From Cladorhizidae sp. MBARI D1340-BT2 (taxonomy: Eukaryota > Porifera > Demospongiae > Poecilosclerida > Cladorhizidae): a stretch of DNA of 64,000 nucleotides. The notes beneath the pieces are model-generated. The model saw nothing but the letters and a program-made list of their open reading frames with translations, searched no databases and was not told the DNA's origin. A program made the translations under genes and the position numbers. Where the stretch lies: assembly GCA_028752905.1 (NCBI GenBank), contig JAQNBH010000011.1, positions 806,001 through 870,000 of the forward strand. Reading direction: 5' to 3'. Positions 13,258 to 24,924 of the stretch are shown in pieces (the first letter of the stretch is position 1; every line of letters starts with the position of its first letter).

Positions 13258-14330
13258 TGATGTGTGCTCATGTTGGCCCGGCTCTCCTCAGGCACTATGT
13301 GTGCTCATGTTGGCCTGGATCTCCTCGGGCACTATGTGTGCTCATGTTGGCCTGGCTCTCCTCAGGCCGGCTCTCCTCAGGCACTATGTGTGCTCATGTT
13401 GGCCTGGATCTCCTCGTGCACTATGTGTGCTCATGTTGGCCTGGATCTCCTCGTGCACTATGTGTGCTCATGTTGGCCCGGCTCTCCTCAGGCACTGTGT
13501 GTGCTCATGTTGGCCTGGCTCTCCTCAGGCACTACGTGTGCTCATGTTGGCCTGGATCTCCTCAGGCACTATGTGCTCATGTTGGCCCGGCTCTCCTCAG
13601 GCACTATGTGTGCTCATGTTGGCCCGGCTCTCCTCAGGCACTATGTGTGCTCATGTTGGCCTGGATCTCCTCAGGCACTATGTGTGCTCATGTTGGCCAG
13701 GCTCTCCTCAGGCACTATGTGTGCTCATGTTGGCCCGGCTCTCCTCAGGCACTATGTGTGCTCATGTTGGCCCGGCTCTCCTCAGGCACTATGTGTGCTC
13801 ATGTTGGCCCGGCTCTCCTCAGGCACTATGTGTGCTCATGTTGGCCCGGCTCTCCTCAGGAACTATGTGTGCTCATGTTGACCTGGCTCTCCTCAGGCAC
13901 TATGTGTGCTCATGTTGGCCTGGCTCTCCTCAGGCACTGTGTGCTCATGTTGGCCTGGATCTTCTCAGGCACTATGTGTGCTCATGTTGGCCTGGCTCTC
14001 CTCAGGCACTGTGTTTGCTCATGTTGGCCTGGATCTCCTCAGGCACTGTGTGCTCATGTTGGCCTGGATCTCCTCAGGCACTACGTGTGCTCATGTTGGC
14101 CCGGCTCTCCTCAGGCACTATGTGTGCTCATGTTGGCCTGGCTCTCCTCAGGCACTATGTGTGCTCATGTTGGCCTGGATCTCCTCAGGCACTATGTGTG
14201 CTCATGTTGGCCCGGCTCTCCTCAGGCACTATGTGTGCTCATGTTGGCCCGCCTCTCCTCAGGCACTATGTGTGCTCATGTTGGCCCGGCTCTCCTCAGG
14301 CACTATGTGTGCTCATGTTGGCCTGGATCT
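13258..14330. repeat. 37-bp minisatellite, about 29 copies, open in all plus frames
   Basis: The unit is 37 bp (some 34 bp), core gtgctcatgttggcccggct then ctcctcaggcactatgt. Variable sites give cccgg, cctgg and ctcgtgc forms. Because 37 is not a multiple of three and the unit lacks plus-strand stops, all three plus frames stay open, producing spurious frames of up to 421 codons. No flanking exon was found that would make it coding. Confidence 0.95.
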
Positions 14331-15325
14331 TCACTTTGTGTTCTGTGTGGGGGAATCTGTGTGGGGAATTAACACACCAGAAGATCCTCTCCACCTAATC
14401 AAGTTACAGGACAAGTATGTGTGCAAATGATTAGCTGCAGTTGTGTTTATATTGGACAGTGCTAAGGTGGAAAAGACAAGAGCATATATGAACTGGAAAA
14501 ATGACTAATTTTCAATTAGTGTGTCTGGAAGAACAAACGCTTACACAATGTATACATAATATATATATATATATATATATATAGTGCTAAACATGTCACA
14601 GAAGTGGTGTTTTCAATAACAATTTGCTATCAGTAGTTCTGCAGCCTCCAGCTATACAAGGACGGCAGGTCACATGATGTACATGACAAAGTGATTGGGA
14701 AGTGAAGAAGAACTTGCGGGAATTATGACAAACACAAGTCTTTAAAGGACACCTTAAGCACACCCTCACCAGATACCCCCTAGAGCAACACACACACACA
14801 CACACACACACAACAATAACAAAAACAATTGTATGAATCCTCTTGTGTCTGCTGTGGTGCATATATCTGCGAGAGGGAGAGTTTGTACATGCATACCTTA
14901 TATGTATATACATCAAGGAATGTGCCAGCACACTCCTACATTGGTTTGACCCCTGGTTTGACCCCTAGTTCAAAATGGCGGACACCAAAACACACACAAA
15001 ACAAACAGAGCCACCTGGCCACTCCCCCTTGAGTAACTTCTATATATGGCATCCACATGGGCCTGAGCCTCCTGCTGGTAGTACACCACCCAACACATTA
15101 ACAAACAATGACATTTATCTTCAAAGACTCCAAATTCTCCACTGCATTATATAGCGACTGATTCAGTCAGATCAGTAAAGGATTGTAAATATAATCAACT
15201 GCAGTGTGTGCAACATGAGCCAGTTGGGCCGGCCCAGCAAGTGCTCATGTAAACAAGTCTACATCAGTCGGTTTAATGCTTACTCTTGTGACAACAAGAC
15301 ACCTCAGGCCGTCAACAAAAACAGG
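14331..15325. other. Unique sequence with simple repeats, no gene seen
   Basis: It contains an (AT)n tract at about 14557-14582 and a (CA)n tract at about 14787-14811. At about 14970 the string caaaatggcggac resembles a YY1-type site, an isolated hit of low value. A two-copy ggtttgacccct sits just before it. No exon-like minus-strand peptide resembling the missing C-terminus of the Tudor gene was found. Confidence 0.5.
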
Positions 15326-15993
15326 TCAACTACTTGTATCCATGTAGCTATGTTGATAGCACACACCACAGACCTTCAACAGGTCAACTACTTGTATCCA
15401 TGTAGCTATGTTGATAGCACACACCACAGACCTTCAACAGGTCAACTACTTGTATCCATGTAGCTATGTTGATAGTACACACCACAGACCTTCAACAGGT
15501 CAACTACTTGTATCCATGTAGCTATGTTGATAGTACACACCACAGGCCTTCAACAGGTCAACTACTTGTATCCATGTAGCTATGTTGATAGCACACACCA
15601 CAGGCCTTCAACAGGTCAACTACTTGTATCCATGTAGCTATGTTGATAGTACACACCACAGACCTTCAACAGGTCAACTACTTGTATCCATGTAGCTATG
15701 TTGATAGTACACACCACAGGCTTTCAACAGGTCAACTACTTGTATCCATGTAGTATATTAGAACATGGTTTTATTTAGAAACATTCAGAAACAAACAACA
15801 TGGTTTTATTAGCTATGTTGATAGCACACACCACAGACCTTCAACAGGTCAACTACTTGTATCCATGTAACTATGTTGATAGTGCACACCACAGACCTTC
15901 AACAGGTCAACTACTTGTATCCATGTAGCTATGTTGATAGCACACACCACAGACCTTCAACAGGTCAACTACTTGTATCCATGTAACTAAGTA
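15326..15993. repeat. 58-bp minisatellite, about 11 copies, interrupted
   Basis: The unit is 58 bp with core ggtcaactacttgtatccat followed by gtagctatgttgatag. At about 15753-15810 an AT-rich segment containing two copies of aacatggttttatt interrupts the array. Point variants are cacaggcc/cacagacc and tagtacac/tagcacac. Confidence 0.95.
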
Positions 15994-16585
15994 TTGGGTG
16001 CAGTGACTTGAATGCTAATGTGAATTGATAACTTGCCCACAATAGGCTAGTGATTATAATTTGATTCCAAATTATTGCAGTGCCTGTTAGTTCATTAGTG
16101 CGTCCATACAATACACTTGCTGGTATGTGCAACACATGGAGGGTGCACAAGTGAGGTGGAGGCTGCACAAGTGAGGTGGAGGCTGCACAGGTGAGGTAGC
16201 AAGCAGATCATGTTGGCACAAAAAAAGTAATTCGTCAGAAGCTATTCTTGTGGCATTAGTTAACAGCACCGACTTCCAACCCTACCAGATTTATTATGAT
16301 CATATAAAGATAGGCACATGTGGAGATATGAACATGGTAAAGGGCATGGGCTGGTGTACACTGAACTTCTTGCAAGTGGCTGCTTGACACTAACAAGACA
16401 AAAATCAAAAATGATATTGGTCCCCCCAAAAAGTGAAACAAGAATATACGTGCCCACAAGCCACGCCCACAAACCTAAGAGCCTCCACTTCTGAACAATT
16501 AAAAGTGTCTGTATGTGTTTGTAGTTACAAGTGACAAATTATTATTTCACTTCTTTTTTTGACCAATAAAACCCTGTTTGTCTGG
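15994..16585. other. No recognised gene
   Basis: This is unique sequence. A short duplication (gtgaggtggaggctgcacaa, repeated from about 16150) produces the overlapping minus frames at 15965-16269. The minus frames at 16256-16472 show no family signature. Confidence 0.5.
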
Positions 16586-17468
16586 TGTGCATGGTAAAGA
16601 ATAACTTCTGCTAGTGTATGGTAAAGAATAGCTTCTGCTAGTGTATGGTAAAGAATAGCTTCTGCTAGTGTATGGTAAAGAATAGCTTCTGCTAGTGTAT
16701 GGTAAAGAATAGCTTCTGCTAGTGTATGGTAAAGAATAACTTCTGCTAGTGTATGGTAAAGAATAGCTTCTGCTAGTGTATGGTAAAGAATAGCTTCTGC
16801 TAGTGTATGGTAAAGAATAGCTTCTGCTAGTGTATGGTAAAGAATAGCTTCTGCTAGTGTATGGTAAAGAATAACTTCTGCTAGTGTATGGTAAAGAATA
16901 ACTTCTGCTAGTGTATGGTAAAGAATAGCTTCTGCTAGTGTATGGTAAAGAATAACTTCTGCTGAATAGCTTCTGCTAGTGTATGGTAAAGAATAACTTC
17001 TGCTGGTGAAGAATAGCTTCTGCTAGTGATGGTAAAGAATAACTTCTGCTAGTGTATGGTAAAGAATAGCTTCTGCTAGTGTATGGTAAAGAATAATTTC
17101 TGCTAGTGTATGGTAAAGAATAGCTTCTGCTAGTGATGGTAAAGAGTAGCTTCTGCTAGTGTATGGTAAAGAATAGCTTCTGCTAGTGTATGGTAAAGAA
17201 TAACTTCTGCTAGTGACGGTAAAGAATAGCTTCTGCTAGTGTATGGTAAAGAATAGCTTCTACTAGTGTATGGTAAAGAATAACTTCTGCTAGTGTATGG
17301 TAAAGAATAACTTCTGCTAGTGTATGGTAAAGAATAGCTTCTGCTAGTGTATGGTAAAGAATAACTTCTGCTGGTGAAGAATAACTTCTGCTAGTGTATG
17401 GTAAAGAATAACTTCTGCTAGTGATGGTAAAGAATAGCTTCTGCTAGTGTATGGTAAAGAATAACTTT
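16586..17468. repeat. 27-bp minisatellite, about 32 copies
   Basis: The unit is 27 bp: gtatggtaaagaatagcttc then tgctagt. Shorter units (gatggtaaag, ggtgaagaat) occur in the right half. The right half is more diverged than the left, as expected if the left half was homogenised more recently. Confidence 0.95.
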
Positions 17469-17567
17469 AATAAACTCTGGAAATAGTCGTTAATGTAGAT
17501 TGAGAAAACGGCTACAGATTCAAAGACCGAGGAAAGAGAACTCGCTGCGCAGGTGTGAGACAGCCGC

Positions 17568-17810
17568 ATGTTAATAGCTCTCAGGAAAAGCATGCTGGAG
17601 TTGCATTATCAATTCCTCAATAGAGATACGCCATTTTGTCTCGAGGGAGTCTGCATATACAAAAGCGTAGAAGGTAACAAACGTAATCCAGCCATTGATG
17701 TAGTCCCATTTGCAGTTGCGAGTCCCTTTGGACAGCAAGTGCAACAGAACATTGTCTACAAAGTTGCACAGAGAAGAAAGTTAGCTAAGGCTTTTCAAGA
17801 TGTCTGACAT
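17568..17810 (+). other. Unidentified 79-codon open frame
   Basis: A plus-strand frame starts MLIALRKSMLELHYQFLNRD and ends VAQRRKLAKAFQDV. Unlike the other short frames here it has mixed, protein-like composition and no internal repeat. No family was recognised. It could be a fragment of a mobile-element protein or chance. It lies between the two minus-strand genes on the opposite strand. Confidence 0.25.
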
Positions 17811-18123
17811 TCCTCTGCTTCAGGATTCTGTCACTACAGCAAGCAGTAACTGATGACCTCCCACTTAGGGTGCCTCCCACACTTAGGGTGCCTCCCATCT
17901 TCATGGGAAGATGCTTCCATGTACCCGGTACACACAGAGAAACATCAACTCCCAGCCATACTTACATAGGCTAATTTCTGTACCAGAAGCTGCCAGCCAT
18001 TATGTTGCAGGGCATCAGGTTGTGCAACCGTGGCTATTTGAAACAGAATAATAAAATTCTCAGCTACTTCCTATTTCACAAATGATGACACCATCATGAT
18101 TACACCATTAATAATGGACCTGG
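17811..18123. other. No recognised gene
   Basis: Unique sequence with a small duplication (cacttagggtgcctccca, twice near 17862-17898). No exon for the end of the Tudor gene could be fixed here. Confidence 0.5.
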
Positions 18124-18225
18124 GCTGGGCAGTAGCTGGGCAGTAGCTGGGCTGTAGCTGGGCAGTTGCTGGGCAGTAGCTGGGCAGTAGCTGGGCAGTA
18201 GCTGGGTAGTAGCTAGGCAGTAGCT
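18124..18225. repeat. 11-bp minisatellite, about 9 copies
   Basis: The unit is tgggcagtagc with variants (tgggctgtagc, tgggtagtagc, taggcagtagc). Confidence 0.9.
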
Positions 18226-18429
18226 TGTAGCTCGAGCAATGCTTATCAATCCTAGAATTTAGCAAATAAATGAAGACAGGAAGCAACACGCTTGGCAGGT
18301 GCTCGCCACACATGCCTTGCAATCACTTCTAGATATAAGACTCGATTTTTTGATATAATAATAAATTAAAAAAATGTTTAAAAAAAGGCAATTCCCCATA
18401 ACTATGTAAGTGCTTGAAGGTCCTGCATG

Positions 18430-18841
18430 TGCACACCCACACATACATGTATCCACACCCATACATACATACATACATACACATGTATGCACACACATAC
18501 ATACATACACATCACATGTATGCACACACATACATACATACACATCATATGTATGCACACCCATACATACATACATACACATCACATGTATGCACATACA
18601 TACATACACATCACATGTATGCACAAACATACATACATACATACACATCACATGTATGCACACCCATACATACATACATACATACACATCACATGTATGC
18701 ACACCCATACATACATACATACACATCACATGTATGCACACCCACACATACATACATACACATCACATGTATGCACACCCATACATACATACACATCACA
18801 TGTATGCACACCCATACATACATACATACACATGTACATAC
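18430..18841. repeat. About 35-bp array starting at the donor of the last confident Tudor exon
   Basis: Units of 31-39 bp consist of a (catA)n part plus cacatcacatgtatgcacac. On the minus strand the array starts directly at the donor (AAG then GTATGTACATG), and its units keep repeating GTATGTATG. On the minus strand the exon frame stays open through the array for about 50 codons, so intron retention would add a Cys/Val/Met-rich tail. The plus frames of 143-163 codons (HTYIHTYT...) are repeat translations. Confidence 0.93.
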
Positions 18842-19849
18842 CTTCAGGACTGCGGTGAGAGTGCGTCCTGACACCTGCTGGAAGAACATCTCCAAAGAGA
18901 TTTGATATTGGCTATGCGCAAGCTTGTGCAGTGAACAGGGCAGGGCCTGAGGGGGAAAGGATGCCAGATGAGGAGGGAGGGGCACTACCACATGCACCTC
19001 GTCTACGTTCCCATAATCTATGTACAGTACACAACAACTGCGGGGGGTGGAGCCTGGGCCTTTATAGGAGACCCGATGCCACTCTCCATCATAGGTAGCC
19101 ATCGCAGCCTGCCCCTCAACCAGACCAGTCAGCATTCCTTCCTCCTTGATCTTTAGTTGTGAGAGAGTAGAAGTCAACTTGGCCATAACCCCTTCCATTC
19201 TCTCCTCCACATGAACAAAGAAGAGATCAAGTGCTTGCACATACACAATACGACACTTGAAGGTCCCTCCAACACGGGCCGGCAAGGGGGTAGAGGGGTA
19301 CATGAGGACAGCAGCTACGGAGGAGTCGGAGGACAACAAGCTTTCCTGGGTGAGTGCAGCTCCCTCAGGAAGACAACCTGACAAGAGGTGTGGATTGATG
19401 AGTAAGGAAGATTCCGTAGGGCGGAGAATTGTACTACTGGAGAGGGGATGGTTGGTGGTGGTGATGGCAGGAATCAAGGCTGTATCAGAGTAAGCTCGAG
19501 TGATGTCCTGAGAATGTGAGTTGAATGACTGCCCCAAACTGGACTCCTGCGATAATAACAGAGTGCTAGAAAGCACAGGAGTTCCTATTCCAGGGGCAAT
19601 CAGCAACTTAGCCTTGCCAGCAGCAGCCATCACTTCTGCCACATCTTCTCCAGTCTCCACAAATTTCAGAGTGATCCTGAGGAGGTCTTCCTCCATGGGC
19701 TCCTGGTCCTCGATGTGTTCCAGGTTCCTCCGCACTGTGAGCTGCATAGCAACACCTCCAGCCACAGCATGGAAGTAGTCTGATGAATCATCAGGCCAGA
19801 CATTACCTCCAGAGGGTGGGCAGATGTCACACAGACGACTGTGGACAGC
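18842..19849 (-). CDS. Multi-Tudor protein, exon J: end of eTud2 and most of eTud3
   Basis: This exon is 1008 bp (336 codons, phase 0 at both ends). The acceptor is tgtctccag before GCTGTC and the donor is AAG followed by GTATGT. Residues 681-775 finish the staphylococcal-nuclease-like half of eTud2 (a W..DS..YF motif and later AGKAKLLIAPG). A Ser/Thr-rich linker follows. Residues 871-1016 begin eTud3: FKCRIVYVQALDLFFVHV, then EWHRVSY, then VLYIDYGNVDEV, then PPQALPCSLHKL, ending in RTLTAVLK. The DYGN motif is intact, so this module could bind methylarginine. The protein breaks off inside eTud3, so at least one more exon is expected. Candidate acceptors near 18330-18345 give only a short tail. 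Confidence 0.9.
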
Positions 19850-19941
19850 CTGGAGACAAGAAGGCAGGCAGACACAAGGAGACAAAGACACGTGCAAATA
19901 GCTACCATCACTGTGGAGCATACGTGAAGTTTCTGTCATAC

Positions 19942-20057
19942 CTGTTTCTGCATGCGCATGATGTCTTGTGGGAGCTCATAGGTAAGGTCTAGGGGTGTGA
20001 TCTCTATGTTGCCATAGTCCACATAGAGCACAGTAAGCAGACCTGTCTCAGACACAT
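19942..20057 (-). CDS. Multi-Tudor protein, exon I: core of eTud2
   Basis: This exon is 116 bp, entered in phase 1 and left in phase 0 (acceptor gtgtatag before ATGTG, donor AAACAG followed by GTATGA). It encodes residues 642-680 with LLTVLYVDYGNIEITPLDL and then LPQDIMRMQKQ. This is a textbook Tudor core with an intact YVDYGN. Intron to the next exon is only 92 bp (19850-19941) and has no array. Confidence 0.92.
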
Positions 20058-20154
20058 CTATACACATCAACACCACACAACATATAACAAACATTGTCAC
20101 CCATCACATACATCATGTTCACACAGTCACCTACACCAGTCACTCACTTCTCTG
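20058..20154. other. Array-free 3' end of a Tudor intron
   Basis: A short unique segment between the 24-bp array and the acceptor of the eTud2 core exon. It contains cacc/acac-rich sequence on the plus strand. Confidence 0.6.
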
Positions 20155-23100
20155 TCTACCTGTGACTATCCTTCTCTGCCTACCTGTGACTATACTTCTC
20201 TGCCTGCCTGTGACTATACTTCTCTGTCTACCTGTGACTATACTTCTCTGTCTACCTGTGACTATACTTCTCTGCCTACCTGTGACTATCCTTCTCTGCC
20301 TACCTGTGACTATACTTCTCTGCCTACCTGTGACTAGCTTCTCTGCCTACCTGTGACTATCCTTCTCTGCCTACCTGTGACTAGCTTCTCTGCCTACCTG
20401 TGACTATCCTTCTCTGTCTACCTGTGACTATACTTCTCTGCCTACCTGTGACTATACTTCTCTGTCTACCTGTGACTATACTTCTCTGCCTGTTAGTGAC
20501 TATACTTCTCTGCCTACCTGTGACTATCCTTCTCTGCCTACCTGTGACTATCCTTCTCTGCCTACCTGTGACTATCCTTCTCTGCCTACCTGTGACTATC
20601 CTTCTCTGCCTACCTGTGACTATACTTCTCTGTCTACCTGTGACTATCCTTCTCTGTCTACCTGTGACTATACTTCTCTGCCTACCTGTGACTATCCTTC
20701 TCTGCCTGCCAGTGACTATACTTCTCTGCCTACCTGTGACTATCCTTCTCTGTCTACCTGTGACTATACTTCTCTGCCTACCTGTGACTATACTTCTCTG
20801 TCTACCTGTGACTATACTTCTCTGTCTACCTGTGACTATACTTCTCTGTCTACCTGTGACTATCCTTCTCTGCCTACCTGTGACTATCCTTCTCTGCCTA
20901 CCTGTGACTATGCTTCTCTGCCTACCTGTGACTATACTTCTCTGCCTGTTAGTGACTATACTTCTCTGCCTACCTGTGACTATACTTCTCTGCCTACCTG
21001 TGACTATCCTTCTCTGCCTACCTGTGACTATCCTTCTCTGCCTACCTGTGACTATCCTTCTCTGCCTACCTGTGACTATCCTTCTCTGCCTACCTGTGAC
21101 TATACTTCTCTGCCTACCTGTGACTATCCTTCTCTGCCTACCTGTGACTATCCTTCTCTGTCTACCTGTGACTATCCTTCTCTGCCTACCTGTGACTATA
21201 CTTCTCTGTCTACCTGTGACTATCCTTCTCTGTCTACCTGTGACTATCCTTCTCTGCCTACCTGTGACTATCCTTCTCTGCCTACCTGTGACTATCCTTC
21301 TCTGCCTACCTGTGACTATCCTTCTCTGTCTACCTGTGACTAGCTTCTCTGCCTACCTGTGACTATACTTCTCTGCCTACCTGTGACTATACTTCTCTGC
21401 CTACCTGTGACTATACTTCTCTGTCTACCTGTGACTATACTTCTCTGTCTACCTGTGACTATCCTTCTCTGCCTACCTGTGACTATACTTCTCTGCCTAC
21501 ATGTGACTATCCTTCTCTGCCTACCTGTGACTATCCTTCTCTGTCTACCTGTGACTATCCTTCTCTGACTATACTTCTCTGTCTACCTGTGACTATCCTT
21601 CTCTGCCTACCTGTGACTATACTTCTCTGCCTACCTGTGACTATCCTTCTCTGCCTACCTGTGACTATCCTTCTCTGCCTACCTGTGACTATCCTTCTCT
21701 GTCTACCTGTGACTATCCTTCTCTGTCTACCTGTGACTATACTTCTCTGTCTACCTGTGACTATCCTTCTCTGTCTACCTGTGACTATCCTTCTCTGCCT
21801 ACCTGTGACTATCCTTCTCTGCCTACCTGTGACTATACTTCTCTGTCTACCTGTGACTATCCTTCTCTGCCTACCTGTGACTATGCTTCTCTGTCTACCT
21901 GTGACTATCCTTCTCTGTCTACCTGTGACTATACTTCTCTGCCTACCTGTGACTATCCTTCTCTGTCTACCTGTGACTATACTTCTCTGTCTACCTGTGA
22001 CTATCCTTCTCTGTCTACCTGTGACTATACTTCTCTGCCTACCTGTGACTATACTTCTCTGCCTACCTGTGACTATCCTTCTCTGTCTACCTGTGACTAT
22101 CCTTCTCTGTCTACCTGTGACTATCCTTCTCTGTCTACCTGTGACTATACTTCTCTGCCTACCTGTGACTATACTTCTCTGTCTACCTGTGACTATACTT
22201 CTCTGCCTACCTGTGACTATACTTCTCTGCCTACCTGTGACTATCCTTCTCTGTCTACCTGTGACTATCCTTCTCTGTCTACCTGTGACTATCCTTCTCT
22301 GTCTACCTGTGACTATACTTCTCTGCCTACCTGTGACTATACTTCTCTGCCTACCTGTGACTATCCTTCTCTGTCTACCTGTGACTATCCTTCTCTGTCT
22401 ACCTGTGACTATACTTCTCTGCCTACCTGTGACTATACTTCTCTGCCTACCTGTGACTATCCTTCTCTGTCTACCTGTGACTATCCTTCTCTGTCTACCT
22501 GTGACTATCCTTCTCTGTCTACCTGTGACTATACTTCTCTGCCTACCTGTGACTATACTTCTCTGCCTACCTGTGACTATCCTTCTCTGTCTACCTGTGA
22601 CTATCCTTCTCTGTCTACCTGTGACTATCCTTCTCTGCCTACCTGTGACTATACTTCTCTGTCTACCTGTGACTATCCTTCTCTGTCTACCTGTGACTAT
22701 ACTTCTCTGCCTACCTGTGACTATACTTCTCTGCCTACCTGTGACTATCCTTCTCTGTCTACCTGTGACTATACTTCTCTGTCTACCTGTGACTATCCTT
22801 CTCCGCCTACCTGTGACTATCCTTCTCTGCCTACCTGTGACTATCCTTCTCTGCTTACCTGTGACTATACTTCTCTGTCTACCTGTGACTATCCTTCTCT
22901 GCCTACCTGTGACTATCCTTCTCTGCCTACCTGTGACTATACTTCTCTGCCTACCTGTGACTATACTTCTCTGTCTACCTGTGACTATACTTCTCTGCCT
23001 GCCTGTGACTATCCTTCTCTGCCTACCTGTGACTATCCTTCTCTGCCTACCTGTGACTATCCTTCTCTGCCTACCTGTGACTATACTTCTCTGCCTACCT

Positions 23101-24649
23101 GTGACTATCCTTCTCTGCCTACCTGTGACTATCCTTCTCTGTCTACCTGTGACTATCCTTCTCTGTCTACCTGTGACTATACTTCTCTGTCTACCTGTGA
23201 CTATACTTCTCTGCCTACCTGTGACTATACTTCTCTGCCTACCTGTGACTATCCTTCTCTGTCTACCTGTGACTATCCTTCTCTGTCTACCTGTGACTAT
23301 CCTTCTCTGTCTACCTGTGACTATCCTTCTCTGCCTACCTGTGACTATCCTTCTCTGCCTACCTGTGACTATCCTTCTCTGTCTACCTGTGACTATCCTT
23401 CTCTGTCTACCTGTGACTATACTTCTCTGTCTACCTGTGACTATCCTTCTCTGTCTACCTGTGACTATCCTTCTCTGTCTACCTGTGACTATCCTTCTCT
23501 GCCTACCTGTGACTATACTTCTCTGCCTACCTGTGACTATCCTTCTCTGTCTACCTGTGACTATACTTCTCTGCCTACCTGTGACTATCCTTCTCTGTCT
23601 ACCTGTGACTATCCTTCTCTGCCTACCTGTGACTATACTTCTCTGCCTACCTGTGACTATCCTTCTCTGTCTACCTGTGACTATACTTCTCTGTCTACCT
23701 GTGACTATACTTCTCTGTCTACCTGTGACTATACTTCTCTGTCTACCTGTGACTATCCTTCTCTGCCTACCTGTGACTATCCTTCTCTGTCTACCTGTGA
23801 CTATACTTCTCTGCCTACCTGTGACTATACTTCTCTGTCTACCTGTGACTATCCTTCTCTGTCTACCTGTGACTATCCTTCTCTGCCTACCTGTGACTAT
23901 ACTTCTCTGTCTACCTGTGACTATCCTTCTCTGTCTACCTGTGACTATCCTTCTCTGCCTACCTGTGACTATACTTCTCTGTCTACCTGTGACTATCCTT
24001 CTCTGTCTACCTGTGACTATCCTTCTCTGCCTACCTGTGACTATCCTTCTCTGTCTACCTGTGACTATCCTTCTCTGCCTACCTGTGACTATACTTCTCT
24101 GCCTACCTGTGACTATCCTTCTCTGTCTACCTGTGACTATACTTCTCTGTCTACCTGTGACTATACTTCTCTGTCTACCTGTGACTATACTTCTCTGTCT
24201 ACCTGTGACTATACTTCTCTGTCTACCTGTGACTATCCTTCTCTGCCTACCTGTGACTATCCTTCTCTGCCTACCTGTGACTATACTTCTCTGTCTACCT
24301 GTGACTATCCTTCTCTGTCTACCTGTGACTATCCTTCTCTGCCTACCTGTGACTATCCTTCTCTGCCTACCTGTGACTATACTTCTCTGTCTACCTGTGA
24401 CTATCCTTCTCTGCCTACCTGTGACTATCCTTCTCTGTCTACCTGTGACTATACTTCTCTGCCATGTGACTATACTTCTCTGCCTACCTGTGACTATCCT
24501 TCTCTGTCTACCTGTGACTATCCTTCTCTGTCTACCTGTGACTATACTTCTCTGCCATGTGACTATACTTCTCTGCCTACCTGTGACTATACTTCTCTGC
24601 CTACCTGTGACTATTCTTCTCTCCTACCTGTGACTAGCTTCTCTCCTAC
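20155..24649. repeat. 24-bp splice-donor array, about 187 copies
   Basis: On the minus strand the unit reads TCACAGGTAGGCAGAGAAG plus a variable gata/tata part. The true donor of exon H is ATCACAG followed by GTAGGAGAGAAG, so each unit copies the last six exon bases, the GTAG donor and the start of the intron. The first units next to the exon are 22-23 bp and keep the exon-like GGAGAGAAG. Further units are a uniform 24 bp. Two point positions (c/t in ctg(c/t)ct, c/a in tat(c/a)ctt) vary in many combinations. Plus-strand frames of 320 and 1014 codons are repeat translations. Confidence 0.97.
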
Positions 24650-24809
24650 CTGTGATCTTGACTCGGTACATCCTGTGGTCCTCTGAGAAGAGAGTGCATG
24701 CATACATGCCCCTCACAGGCACTCCCACCAGACGTAGCTGTCCTTGCTGCCATGCTCGTATAAGCTTCTCCTCTATGCTCTCACAGTTCTCATGGCAGTA
24801 CGCAGCAGC
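24650..24809 (-). CDS. Multi-Tudor protein, exon H: first half of eTud2
   Basis: This exon is 160 bp, phase 0 in and phase 1 out (acceptor tttctccacag before GCTGCT, donor ACAG followed by GTAGG). It encodes residues 589-641: AAAYCHENCESIEEKL, then GVPVRGMYACTLFSEDHRMY, ending RVKIT. This is the G..C.A.FSED..WYR block of an eTud module, with Met where the family usually has Trp. It joins exon G (FYFQE) upstream and exon I (DVSETG) downstream in frame. Read past the donor, the exon frame reaches a stop about ten codons on, after the first short unit. Confidence 0.9.
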
Positions 24810-24924
24810 CTGTGGAGAAATACATTCGCAACTGAGGCGTGCACACAACACATTGCACAGTCTGAGGTGTGCAGTCTGTGGTGACCAAGTAGTTGACTAC
24901 TGCTTGATCCCAATCACAACAATG

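Noticed and set aside
13133..14430. Cys-rich frames of 174-421 codons
   Set aside because: Same 37-bp repeat read in three frames; no conserved domain or flanking exon.
18259..18345. Final Tudor exon ending in a Cys-rich tail (CVASTCQACC)
   Set aside because: The phase can be made to fit, but the peptide does not complete an eTud module and the acceptor is poor.
18410..18905. Plus-strand His/Thr/Tyr-rich frames
   Set aside because: Translations of the array downstream of exon J, antisense to the gene.
20400..24633. Plus-strand frames of 320 and 1014 codons (ILLCLPVT repeats)
   Set aside because: Pure translation of the 24-bp array on the strand opposite to the gene, with no start context, splice signals or unique sequence.
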